Shown here one piece after another: positions 1-5,442 of a DNA stretch of 5,442 bases. The position numbers were made by a program, and so were the translations under genes. The stretch comes from Acidimicrobiales bacterium (GTDB lineage: Bacteria > Actinomycetota > Acidimicrobiia > Acidimicrobiales > Poriferisodaliceae): assembly GCA_020631315.1 (NCBI GenBank), contig JAHDHM010000262.1, positions 1-5,442 of the forward strand, written 5' to 3'. Position 1 is the first letter of the stretch; each line of letters begins with the position of its first letter. A model generated the notes under the pieces. That model was given only the letters and a program-made list of their open reading frames with translations. It was not told the origin of the DNA and searched no databases.

Positions 1-1003
1 GACGGGCGCCGCGATCGAACACCCGGACTTCACCAGCGATCAGACGTTCACGGGTGTTCGGCGGCACTTCTACCAAGGGCTCAGGAGTGCCGGGATTCCG
101 GAGCGCGCGGCGATGTCCATGAGTGCCTTCGGCGCCCGGGTCAACTCCGCCTCGAAGCCGGACCTCGTCGTCATGGTTCTCCCGGGCATCTTCGATCTCT
201 ACATGGCGTCGATGGTCCGGAAGGCCGTCGGCGCCCAGACGACGATCGTCGCCATCGTCGTGGAGGCCTGGCCGTCGGACTTCGGGAAGCGGGCGACCCC
301 CTACGAACCGGTTCAGTCGGTGGATCGCCTTTACATCACCAACCCGTTCGGAGCGCAGACGTTCGAAGCGGTCCGAGCTGATCCCAGGATCGCGCTGCTG
401 CCGCCGGGCGCCGACCTCGACCTCTGTGGCCCGCCGAGATGGCCACGACCCCTTCTGGCGACCAACCCTGGGCGTCGAGCCCCCGGGCAGGACGTGTGGT
501 TGCGGACGACGGCCGCAGAGCTCGGCCGTGGGTACGAGATCGATCCGGGGACGATTTCGAAAGACACCGACATCGAGGACCACCGTCGCCGCTACTACCG
601 ATGGCTCGCTTCCGCCGACCTCCTCGTTGCGAACTACGCGAAGTTCGATCGTCCGGACGTGATCGGCTCGGTCAAGGGGGTGACTGGCCGGATCTACGAG
701 GGTCTTGCGAGTGGATCGGTCTTCATCGGTGAGCTGCCGTCCAAGGACCTGCTCCGCGCCGCCGGCCTGTCCGACATCCAGCACCTCGAGCTGTCACTCG
801 CAGGCGCACCCGGGCCCGAGGCGCTCGAGCGAATCCGCGACCCTTTGGCCCTCGAGCGGATGGGTCGCGACAATCGGCGGCTCGCCGAACGTGGACACGA
901 TTGGACGCATCGATGGAATCGCATCTGCCACGATCTCGGAATGGAGCCGGGTGCTCAGGCGCGGGAGCGCTCCGACAGACTCGAAGCAGCGTCGGTCGCC
1001 TGA
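1..1003 (+). CDS. CgeB-like GT-B glycosyltransferase, 5' end outside window
   Basis: Likely transfers a sugar from an activated donor to a lipid-linked polysaccharide intermediate in the cytoplasm; donor and acceptor cannot be read from sequence. The frame is open from base 2 to the TGA at 1001-1003 (333 visible residues). The ATGs at 113 and 119 are probably internal, because the 37 codons before them read as normal protein (for example HPDFTSDQTF) and no ribosome binding site precedes them. Numbering from base 2, visible GT-B features are a Rossmann-like strand (PDLVVMVLPG, from about 53), LLPPGAD at 132-138, and a C-terminal donor-site block GRIYEGLASGSVFIGELP at 229-246. A GHDWTHRWNRI element follows at 298-308. 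The last two resemble the C-terminal region of CgeB/Glyco_trans_1_2 proteins common in polysaccharide loci. No signal peptide or membrane segment is visible. It converges on the minus-strand operon, and its last 49 bases overlap the end of the ligase/polymerase gene. Family assignment is good; exact specificity is unknown. Confidence 0.8.
   Translation, partial: TGAAIEHPDFTSDQTFTGVRRHFYQGLRSAGIPERAAMSMSAFGARVNSASKPDLVVMVLPGIFDLYMASMVRKAVGAQTTIVAIVVEAWPSDFGKRATPYEPVQSVDRLYITNPFGAQTFEAVRADPRIALLPPGADLDLCGPPRWPRPLLATNPGRRAPGQDVWLRTTAAELGRGYEIDPGTISKDTDIEDHRRRYYRWLASADLLVANYAKFDRPDVIGSVKGVTGRIYEGLASGSVFIGELPSKDLLRAAGLSDIQHLELSLAGAPGPEALERIRDPLALERMGRDNRRLAERGHDWTHRWNRICHDLGMEPGAQARERSDRLEAASVA
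955..1003. other. Tail-to-tail overlap of convergent genes
   Basis: The glycosyltransferase (plus strand, stop at 1001-1003) and the ligase/polymerase gene (minus strand, stop at 955-957) overlap by 49 bases. Both frames are coding up to their stops. The region encodes GAQARERSDRLEAASVA on one strand and the end of the polar tail (ASSLSERSRA) on the other. No bidirectional terminator fits between the genes. Confidence 0.85.
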
Positions 1004-2295
1004 TCGGCGGCGTCGAGTCGGTCACCAACGACCACGTGTCCCACCGTCAAAACGACCAGCGAGAAGTGCAGGTATCCGATCTGGATCAGTGTCACTCCGG
1101 CCTCCGTGATCGAGAGAAGGAAGGCGAGCGCCAGGAGCGCGAGAGGGTATTGGCCGAGTGACCCCGGTGTACGTCGGAGGTAGACGATCGATCGCCGGAT
1201 GACGCGGACGTACATGAAGAGGAAGACGGCCACCCCGACGAGGCCCACCTCGAGCACGATCTGGAGGAGGGCGTTGTGCGCGTGCGCCGCCTGCCAGCCC
1301 GCCTGGATGAACGCCTCGTGCACGGGGCTGAAGTAGCCTCCGAACGCGGCCTGGTGGCCCCAGCCGAGGATCGGCCGATCCAGGAAGACCGGGATGATCC
1401 CTTTCCAGATCTCCGTACGTCCGGTGAACGTGAGATCTTTCCCGAGCGCCTCGGTGACCGCCCCGAGGTTCGCCGTCACGAACGCCAAGGTGAGCCCGCC
1501 GACCGAGAAGAACGCGGCGGCAACGGCGCCCGGGAGCGTGCGACGAGCGCGGAAACCAGCGAAGACCGGCATCATCGCGAGTGCCCCGCCGATCGCGACG
1601 AGCGCTGTCTTCGACTGTGAACCGACGAGCAACGCCAGTCCGAGGACGAAGAACGCCAAGAGGAGAAATCTCCGCCGTGGCCAGAGCCGCGACGCGATCA
1701 GCAGGGTGAGCACCTCGAACGTGGCAGTCACACCGAGACCGTTCTTCTGGCTGTGGACCCCGGTCCAGCCCTCCGTGGACCGACCGTACTCTGGGAGACC
1801 GAAGACGAAGATCGTCTCGAGCGCCAGTACGAGCATCGCCGCCACCGCGGCCAGCCGGATCCACTCCGCCGTCTCGTAGCGCATCACCGCGTAGCACGCG
1901 AATGCAGACAAGAGCACAAGGTCGAGGGCGAACCTGGCGGTGTCGTACGGAGAGGCCGACCAGAACGTCGACATTGTGAGCAGTCCGACGAAGCCGAAAT
2001 ACGCTGGCTCAGACTTGACCACCCGCACCCAGAGGTCGCCCGACCCGAAGACGCGGAGAGTTCCGAGACCCGCGGCGAAGAGCAACGCCACCGTCGCTAG
2101 GACTTCGGAGAAGTCGGCGTTCGGATCGGTGCGTGCGAGGAACCAGTTCGACGGGTCGCCGACGACCACGGTCACGAAGACCAGCACGACCAGCGACCGC
2201 TCGAGAACTCCCGGCCGCAGGTTGACGAACCGCTCGACACCGCTGCCGGCAACGCCGCCCGAGCCTCCGGTGAGCCCCTCCAGACCGGCCGTCAT
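955..2295 (-). CDS. O-antigen ligase/Wzy polymerase superfamily membrane protein
   Basis: Integral membrane protein of 446 residues that probably polymerises lipid-linked repeat units or transfers finished glycan to an acceptor on the outer face of the membrane. About 11-12 hydrophobic segments are visible, the first near residues 34-46 and the last near 405-424. Superfamily marks are GVHSQKNGLG at 179-188, GSQSKT at 225-230, TGRTEIW at 291-297 followed by DRPILGWG at 306-313, and HAHNALLQ at 338-345. R293 and H338 occupy the loop where WaaL-type ligases and Wzy polymerases carry functionally important Arg and His. The start at 2293-2295 shares ATGA with the stop of the kinase gene. No Shine-Dalgarno sequence lies just upstream, so translation is probably coupled. 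The Gly-rich first 20 residues are unusual but in frame with the coupling. The C-terminal tail (about 425-446) is polar and Ala/Ser-rich, and its gene end lies inside the convergent glycosyltransferase. Ligase and polymerase cannot be told apart here; Wzy-like is favoured because a Wzz/kinase protein is next door. Confidence 0.88.
   Translation of the reverse strand: MTAGLEGLTGGSGGVAGSGVERFVNLRPGVLERSLVVLVFVTVVVGDPSNWFLARTDPNADFSEVLATVALLFAAGLGTLRVFGSGDLWVRVVKSEPAYFGFVGLLTMSTFWSASPYDTARFALDLVLLSAFACYAVMRYETAEWIRLAAVAAMLVLALETIFVFGLPEYGRSTEGWTGVHSQKNGLGVTATFEVLTLLIASRLWPRRRFLLLAFFVLGLALLVGSQSKTALVAIGGALAMMPVFAGFRARRTLPGAVAAAFFSVGGLTLAFVTANLGAVTEALGKDLTFTGRTEIWKGIIPVFLDRPILGWGHQAAFGGYFSPVHEAFIQAGWQAAHAHNALLQIVLEVGLVGVAVFLFMYVRVIRRSIVYLRRTPGSLGQYPLALLALAFLLSITEAGVTLIQIGYLHFSLVVLTVGHVVVGDRLDAADQATDAASSLSERSRA
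2292..2295 (-). promoter_or_regulatory. ATGA stop/start overlap, probable translational coupling
   Basis: Read on the minus strand, the start ATG of the ligase/polymerase gene (2295-2293) and the stop TGA of the kinase gene (2294-2292) share four bases. With no clear Shine-Dalgarno sequence before this ATG, reinitiation by ribosomes finishing the kinase gene is the likely way the downstream gene is translated. Confidence 0.8.
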
Positions 2296-4001
2296 GACAC
2301 GTCGACGGTCTCAGACTTCGGCGCCACGGGCGACGGCGGAATCTTGATGGCCTCGGCCTCGTCACGCCGATTGCGGCTGTAGTACGCATAGCCGCCTCGC
2401 CCGAAGATCTGACGCCGGAACCGCTTGCGATTGACGACGGAACCGAGCAGCTTCGCACCGGTGCGTTCGAATCCCGACCGCACTTCGAGCAGTTCCTCGG
2501 TGCTCGTCCGGCGAGCGTCCACCACGACGAGCACGCCGTCAGCGTGCATCGCCGCTGCGTTGGCGTCGGCGGTGCTGAGCACCGGCGGCGTGTCGATGAT
2601 GACGAAGTTCGCCGAGCCGGTCGACTCCGAGACGACCGCCGAGAACTGCGGCGAAGCCAGGAGCTCACCAGGGTTGTCGGGCGGGGCGCCCGCGGGGATG
2701 ATCAGCAATCCCGGCACACCGCTGGCGTCGACGGCACTGATGTCGGCGTTTCGGCCGAGGTAGTCCGAGAGGCCCGGCCGAAGCGGCACGCCGAAGCGCT
2801 CCTCGAGCGTCGGGCGGCGCATATCGGCCGAGACGAGCACAACGGAGTTGCCTGCCTGGGCGAGCGCGACTGCGAGGTTCGCTGCGAATGTCGTCTTGCC
2901 TTCACCCGGCTTCGCGCTCGTCACGATCACGCTGCTGATCGACTCGGAGGTGCGAACGAACGCCAGCGACGAAGCCAGGCGACGGAACGACTCCCGAGCC
3001 GCCTGCGCTCGATTCGAACGATCGTCGGACAACATGATGAGAGAGGCCGCGCCGCTGCCGCTCCGGAGGCCAAAGCGCGGCACGCTGCCAAGCACGGACG
3101 CCCCGAGTGCGAGCTCGAGCTGGCCTTCGCTCTTGGCTCGCGTGTCGAGGCGGTCGGCGAGGAAGGCGATCGCGAAGCCGACGAGCAGGCCGGTGATCGC
3201 ACCGCCGAGAAGGAGCAGACTCGTCGACAGACCGTCAGCGACGACGGGGGCGGTGGCATCCCCGAGCACCTCCGCAGCAACGGGACGTCGAGACGCTGCC
3301 TGCTCCAGCGTTCGCAGCGACCGGCTGATCTCGCGGACCTCGTTGGTCAGCTCCGAGCGGACCTGGTTGAGGCGTGTGACCTCGGAGGTGGCGGCCTGTA
3401 CCGCAGTGGTGTCGACCTCTTCGGCGCTCTGCAGGGTGGCCCGCTGCAGCTCGAGGGCCGCCACGTCGCTCTGGATCGTCTCGATCTCCGCCTCGAGATC
3501 GGCCACGTTGGTCGAGAACTCCGAGATCTGATCGGCGTAGTAGAGCTCTGCGGCGGACTCGCGTTGGGTCACGTAGGCGAGGCTGACGGCATTCGCCGTA
3601 GCGGCGGCTTCGTCGGGATCGACATCGGTGTACTCCACTCGGAGGACGTCGCTGTCCGGACGGAACGACACGTTGAGCCCGGCCAGCAGGTCGTCGCGGG
3701 CGGTGTCGAGGGCGGCGCCCTCGATGGCCAGATCAGCGATCGCGTTGGAGGCGAGAATCTCACGCTCACGTTCGAGGTTGGGGCGCTCGAGGTTGTTGGC
3801 GTTCACCGAGGTCGCCGGTGTCGGACCGACGGCGACGCGCGACAGCGCCGTATACGTGGCTTCGCGCTGGTTGAGCAGGTACCACATCGGCACAACGACG
3901 AGCACCACGCCGAGGATGATCAGCGGCCAACGCTCACGGGCGGCGCGGAGATAGTCCTCCAGTCGGGCGGTGTCGCGAGGCGCACCCGGTTCGAACATCA
4001 T
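2292..4001 (-). CDS. Wzz/BY-kinase fusion, polysaccharide co-polymerase
   Basis: A 569-residue inner-membrane protein that likely controls polysaccharide chain length and export through an ATP-driven tyrosine-kinase cycle. Order: short cytoplasmic N-terminus with a Wzz-like start (LEDYLRAARERWPLI, 14-28); TM1 about 27-43; extracytoplasmic region about 44-258 with a coiled coil about 157-236; TM2 about 259-282; cytoplasmic P-loop kinase domain about 330-530. Kinase motifs: Walker A SAKPGEGKTT (362-371, K369), Walker A' VVLVSADMRRP (387-397, D393), Walker B FVIIDTPP (466-473, D470). These are the three BY-kinase signatures. A short tyrosine cluster YAYY (538-541) follows a basic stretch, then a 28-residue Pro/acidic tail. 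Length and fusion match Wzc or actinobacterial CpsC-CpsD fusions, though the extracytoplasmic part is smaller than in E. coli Wzc. Two adjacent ATGs begin the gene (3999-4001 and 3996-3998); the first sits 6 bases from a GAGGAG site. Oddities: the interface motif reads E337-x2-R340-x2-A343 instead of EX2RX2R, and the Pro-rich segment before TM2 has only P240 and P252. A non-kinase chain-length ATPase is the alternative. Confidence 0.92.
   Translation of the reverse strand: MMFEPGAPRDTARLEDYLRAARERWPLIILGVVLVVVPMWYLLNQREATYTALSRVAVGPTPATSVNANNLERPNLEREREILASNAIADLAIEGAALDTARDDLLAGLNVSFRPDSDVLRVEYTDVDPDEAAATANAVSLAYVTQRESAAELYYADQISEFSTNVADLEAEIETIQSDVAALELQRATLQSAEEVDTTAVQAATSEVTRLNQVRSELTNEVREISRSLRTLEQAASRRPVAAEVLGDATAPVVADGLSTSLLLLGGAITGLLVGFAIAFLADRLDTRAKSEGQLELALGASVLGSVPRFGLRSGSGAASLIMLSDDRSNRAQAARESFRRLASSLAFVRTSESISSVIVTSAKPGEGKTTFAANLAVALAQAGNSVVLVSADMRRPTLEERFGVPLRPGLSDYLGRNADISAVDASGVPGLLIIPAGAPPDNPGELLASPQFSAVVSESTGSANFVIIDTPPVLSTADANAAAMHADGVLVVVDARRTSTEELLEVRSGFERTGAKLLGSVVNRKRFRRQIFGRGGYAYYSRNRRDEAEAIKIPPSPVAPKSETVDVS
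2379..2390 (-). other. C-terminal tyrosine cluster of the BY-kinase
   Basis: Encodes YAYY (residues 538-541), the only tyrosine cluster after the kinase core. In BY-kinases the C-terminal tyrosines are the autophosphorylation sites that govern oligomer assembly. Here there are three, fewer than the longer cluster of E. coli Wzc, and they sit 28 residues from the end instead of at the extreme C-terminus. Confidence 0.65.
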
Positions 4002-4043
4002 TTCCGACTCCTCGCCACCGGGCGGAGCGGGGGTACCCGGCGG
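4002..4043 (-). other. 42-base gap between beta-helix and kinase genes
   Basis: The only intergenic stretch. It carries the GAGGAG ribosome binding site and a small palindrome gggtaccc at 4031-4038. I see no T-run and no strong hairpin that would end transcription, and no -10/-35 pair I would defend. The two genes are therefore probably cotranscribed. Confidence 0.6.
4008..4013 (-). promoter_or_regulatory. Ribosome binding site of the Wzz/kinase gene
   Basis: Minus-strand GAGGAG lies 6 bases before the first ATG (3999-4001) and 9 bases before the second (3996-3998). The spacing suits either, so the true N-terminus may be MM or M. It is the only strong Shine-Dalgarno match next to a start codon that I see in the window. 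Confidence 0.75.
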
Positions 4044-5442
4044 TCAGCGAAGGTTAGTCCGGCGCTGAAACAAGAACGCGAGACCGGGCAGGATGACCCC
4101 CAACGCAATGACCATCAGGGGAGGGACCAATGAGGGTCGGCTCGGTGCGAATCTCGACTCGAGCGCCAGCACGTCCGGAGCGGCTGCTGCGTCCCCGATC
4201 CGGACCTCGACGCCATCGCCTCGTTCGCCGCCGATCACGATCGGCGGCTGCCATGCGCGGCTCTCGGATGTGGCCCCTGCCAGACCGAGGTCGGCGAGTG
4301 GGCCGCCTGTCGGCGCCGAACGAGGAACCGGCGACTCGGATGGAGGGAAGACAGGCACCGGTGGCGTCACCGGATCCGACGGCGATCTGACCGTGGTGGT
4401 GGTCACGTCGGCCCGGTCCACCGTGGTCGACGCTCGGGGCACACCCGAGGTGGTCGTCGTCGACAGTTGCTGCGGTGTGGTCGACGGCGGTGGCAGCGTG
4501 ACGGCGGTCGTGGTCGGAGGCGTCGACCAATCCTGCTGGAAGTCGCTCTCGCTCACGGTCACGCCCGCCCACCAGAGTTCGGGCGAACCGTCGATGTCGT
4601 TGCCGCTGAAGCGGATGGAGTCGAGGTCGATGATCGCCGCGCCCGTCGTTCCGACCGAGACGCCGAGGCTGTTGGCGTTGCGGATCACGTTGTCGACGAC
4701 GTCGACGCGCTGGGTGACGGTGTTGAGGTAGAGCCCTGATGCCAGCCGGTTGGTCAGGTACGACTCGTTGTGTGCCGGACGCCGGGTCTGACGGACGGTC
4801 ACAGCACTCTCCGCATCGTCGATGACGTTGTCACGGATCACGACGTCTGCCGACTCGCCCACGGCGATGGCTCCGGAGTTCCAGTCGCCGGTCCACTTGC
4901 TCCAGGTGCTGCTCCGTCGGACGACGTTGTCGCGGATGGTCACATTCCGGGACAGCTCGATGAAGATCCCAGTCGATACCTGATCGACGACGGTGTTGGA
5001 GTCGATGAGGACACCGTTGCAATCGACGTCGCACCAGATCCCGCGCTTGTTGTCCCGAACGGTGTTCCCGGTGATGCGGAGCTGCGCGGCGGCACCATCG
5101 ACCTGCGTCAGCTTGATCCCGGCGCCGTTCACGAGGACTCCGGGAGCTTCGTCGGCCCCGTTCGCTTCGATCGTGTTCGCCTGGACCAAACCGCCTCGGA
5201 ACTGGTCACCGCCGACGCCGGTGACGCCGTTGCCACGAATGATGTTGTTACGGACCACGAAGTGGTCGCCCATGAAGACGCCAGACGCGATGTTGTTCTG
5301 GATCGTCATGTTCTGGACGGTCCATCGGCTGGCCAGCGACCCGGGATGGCTAAGCCAGAGGCCAGCGGTCCCCCGGATCGGTGCCTGCTCTTGGAGCGAT
5401 GTACCGCCCGAGTCGTTGAAGTTCTGGAGCGTGAAACCTTCG
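4044..5442 (-). CDS. Membrane-anchored parallel beta-helix surface protein, 5' end outside window
   Basis: Role unknown; a surface protein that could bind, cleave or epimerise polysaccharide, or act as an adhesin. The frame is open from the right edge to the TGA at 4044-4046 (465 visible residues). The ATG at 5307-5309 is not the likely start: the 44 codons before it already read as beta-helix (GFTLQNF, then SRWTVQN), and no signal peptide follows it. Numbering from that ATG, at least nine PbH1-like rungs of the form [VIL]-x-x-x-N-x-[VI] span residues 1-250, with ladder asparagines at about N6, N22, N45, N82, N105, N128, N161, N207 and N237. Then come a Thr/Pro-rich linker (261-335), a short extracytoplasmic segment (336-393), one hydrophobic helix (about 396-413) and the basic tail QRRTNLR. 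No LPxTG-like sortase motif is visible, so anchoring is probably by the helix itself with the beta-helix outside. No catalytic residues can be assigned, since beta-helix lyases, epimerases and NosD-like proteins share this fold. It lies 42 bases upstream of the Wzz/kinase gene on the same strand, which suggests a polysaccharide-related job. Confidence 0.85.
   Translation of the reverse strand, partial: EGFTLQNFNDSGGTSLQEQAPIRGTAGLWLSHPGSLASRWTVQNMTIQNNIASGVFMGDHFVVRNNIIRGNGVTGVGGDQFRGGLVQANTIEANGADEAPGVLVNGAGIKLTQVDGAAAQLRITGNTVRDNKRGIWCDVDCNGVLIDSNTVVDQVSTGIFIELSRNVTIRDNVVRRSSTWSKWTGDWNSGAIAVGESADVVIRDNVIDDAESAVTVRQTRRPAHNESYLTNRLASGLYLNTVTQRVDVVDNVIRNANSLGVSVGTTGAAIIDLDSIRFSGNDIDGSPELWWAGVTVSESDFQQDWSTPPTTTAVTLPPPSTTPQQLSTTTTSGVPRASTTVDRADVTTTTVRSPSDPVTPPVPVFPPSESPVPRSAPTGGPLADLGLAGATSESRAWQPPIVIGGERGDGVEVRIGDAAAAPDVLALESRFAPSRPSLVPPLMVIALGVILPGLAFLFQRRTNLR
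4071..4124 (-). other. C-terminal transmembrane anchor coding segment
   Basis: Encodes the hydrophobic stretch VPPLMVIALGVILPGLAFLF (approximately), followed by QRRTNLR and the stop. The positive tail predicts a cytoplasmic C-terminus with the beta-helix outside. I see no sortase, exosortase or archaeosortase-type sorting motif before the helix. Confidence 0.75.
4305..4529 (-). repeat. Low-complexity Thr/Pro linker coding region
   Basis: In-frame stretch of about 75 codons rich in Thr, Pro and Ser, with runs such as TPPTTTAV, STTTTSG, VTTTTVRS and VTPPVPVFPPS. It links the beta-helix domain to the membrane-proximal segment. Such linkers are typical of actinobacterial secreted or surface proteins, where they span the cell wall and may be O-glycosylated. 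On the plus strand it appears as repeated gtggtg/gtcgtc trinucleotides, a composition that could also vary in length by slippage. Confidence 0.8.
4560..5441 (-). other. Parallel beta-helix (PbH1-like) coding region
   Basis: Encodes tandem beta-helix rungs of roughly 20-45 residues with an asparagine ladder, for example VVRNNIIRGN, LVQANTIEAN, RITGNTVRDN, VTIRDNVV, VVIRDNVI and VDVVDNVI. Spacing varies because of loops, the longest being around TRRPAHNESYLTNRLAS (residues 175-191 from the ATG at 5309). The protein repeat is clear but the DNA repeat is weak, so this is a fold signature and not a recent DNA duplication. Confidence 0.85.

Noticed and set aside
113..121. ATG at 113 or 119 as the true start of the glycosyltransferase
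   Set aside because: The frame stays open to the window edge with protein-like sequence, no ribosome binding site precedes either ATG, and the fragment would lack part of the N-terminal Rossmann domain.
995..1011. Small hairpin (gtcgcc/ggcggc, loop tgatc) with the glycosyltransferase stop in its loop, as a bidirectional terminator
   Set aside because: The stem is six pairs including a G-T, no T-run follows on either strand, and it lies within or beside coding sequence. The nearby palindrome ggagcgctcc (964-973) is also too short.
1022..2668. Open frames on the minus strand (1022-1897 and 2009-2668) in other frames of the ligase and kinase genes
   Set aside because: They are Arg/Pro-rich shadows of the real genes and show no motif or ribosome binding site of their own.
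4031..4038. Palindrome gggtaccc in the gap before the kinase gene, as an operator
   Set aside because: Eight bases with no second copy and no adjacent promoter elements; expected by chance in GC-rich DNA.
2544..4133. A 529-codon open frame on the plus strand, opposite the kinase gene
   Set aside because: Its product is Arg/Gly/Glu-rich with no recognisable domain, while the minus strand encodes a full Wzz/BY-kinase with all motifs. Long antisense frames are expected in GC-rich genes.
4047..4140. Sortase (LPxTG-type) signal at the C-terminus of the beta-helix protein
   Set aside because: There is a hydrophobic helix and a basic tail, but the residues before it (RPSLVPPL) do not fit LPxTG or the common variants.
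5307..5309. ATG at 5309 as the true start of the beta-helix gene
   Set aside because: Beta-helix-like sequence continues upstream to the window edge, and no signal peptide follows this ATG although the protein must be exported.

Overview
The window holds four protein-coding genes packed almost without gaps, all consistent with a surface-polysaccharide (exopolysaccharide or capsule) assembly locus. The DNA is strongly GC-rich, with G/C-biased third codon positions. The Wzz-type chain-length domain and the tyrosine-kinase ATPase are fused in one protein, and the surface protein has long Thr/Pro linkers. Together these suggest an actinobacterium, possibly of the Acidimicrobiia type. That placement is an inference from composition and architecture, not from a marker gene.

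Layout. Plus strand, 1-1003: the 3' part of a GT-B-fold glycosyltransferase of the CgeB-like type, with its start left of the window. Minus strand, read right to left: (a) 5442-4044, the C-terminal part of a right-handed parallel beta-helix surface protein with a Thr/Pro linker and a C-terminal membrane anchor, its start right of the window; (b) 4001-2292, a complete polysaccharide co-polymerase/BY-kinase (Wzc/CpsCD-like fusion); (c) 2295-955, a complete polytopic membrane protein of the O-antigen ligase/Wzy polymerase superfamily. Genes (b) and (c) overlap by ATGA. Genes (a) and (b) are 42 bases apart with a good ribosome binding site, so (a)-(b)-(c) look like one operon. The glycosyltransferase converges on it, and the two coding ends overlap by 49 bases.

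How they may work together (inference from families). The glycosyltransferase adds a sugar to a lipid-linked repeat unit in the cytoplasm. The Wzy/ligase protein polymerises or transfers the glycan outside the membrane. The Wzz/kinase protein sets chain length and controls the process by tyrosine phosphorylation. The beta-helix protein is displayed outside the membrane, where it could bind, trim or modify the polymer. No RNA genes, mobile elements, CRISPR arrays or convincing terminators were seen, and the only intergenic stretch is 42 bases. I do not see a wholly new system. The least ordinary parts are the tail-anchored beta-helix protein at the upstream end of the visible operon, the kinase's reduced regulatory motifs, and the convergent gene overlap.
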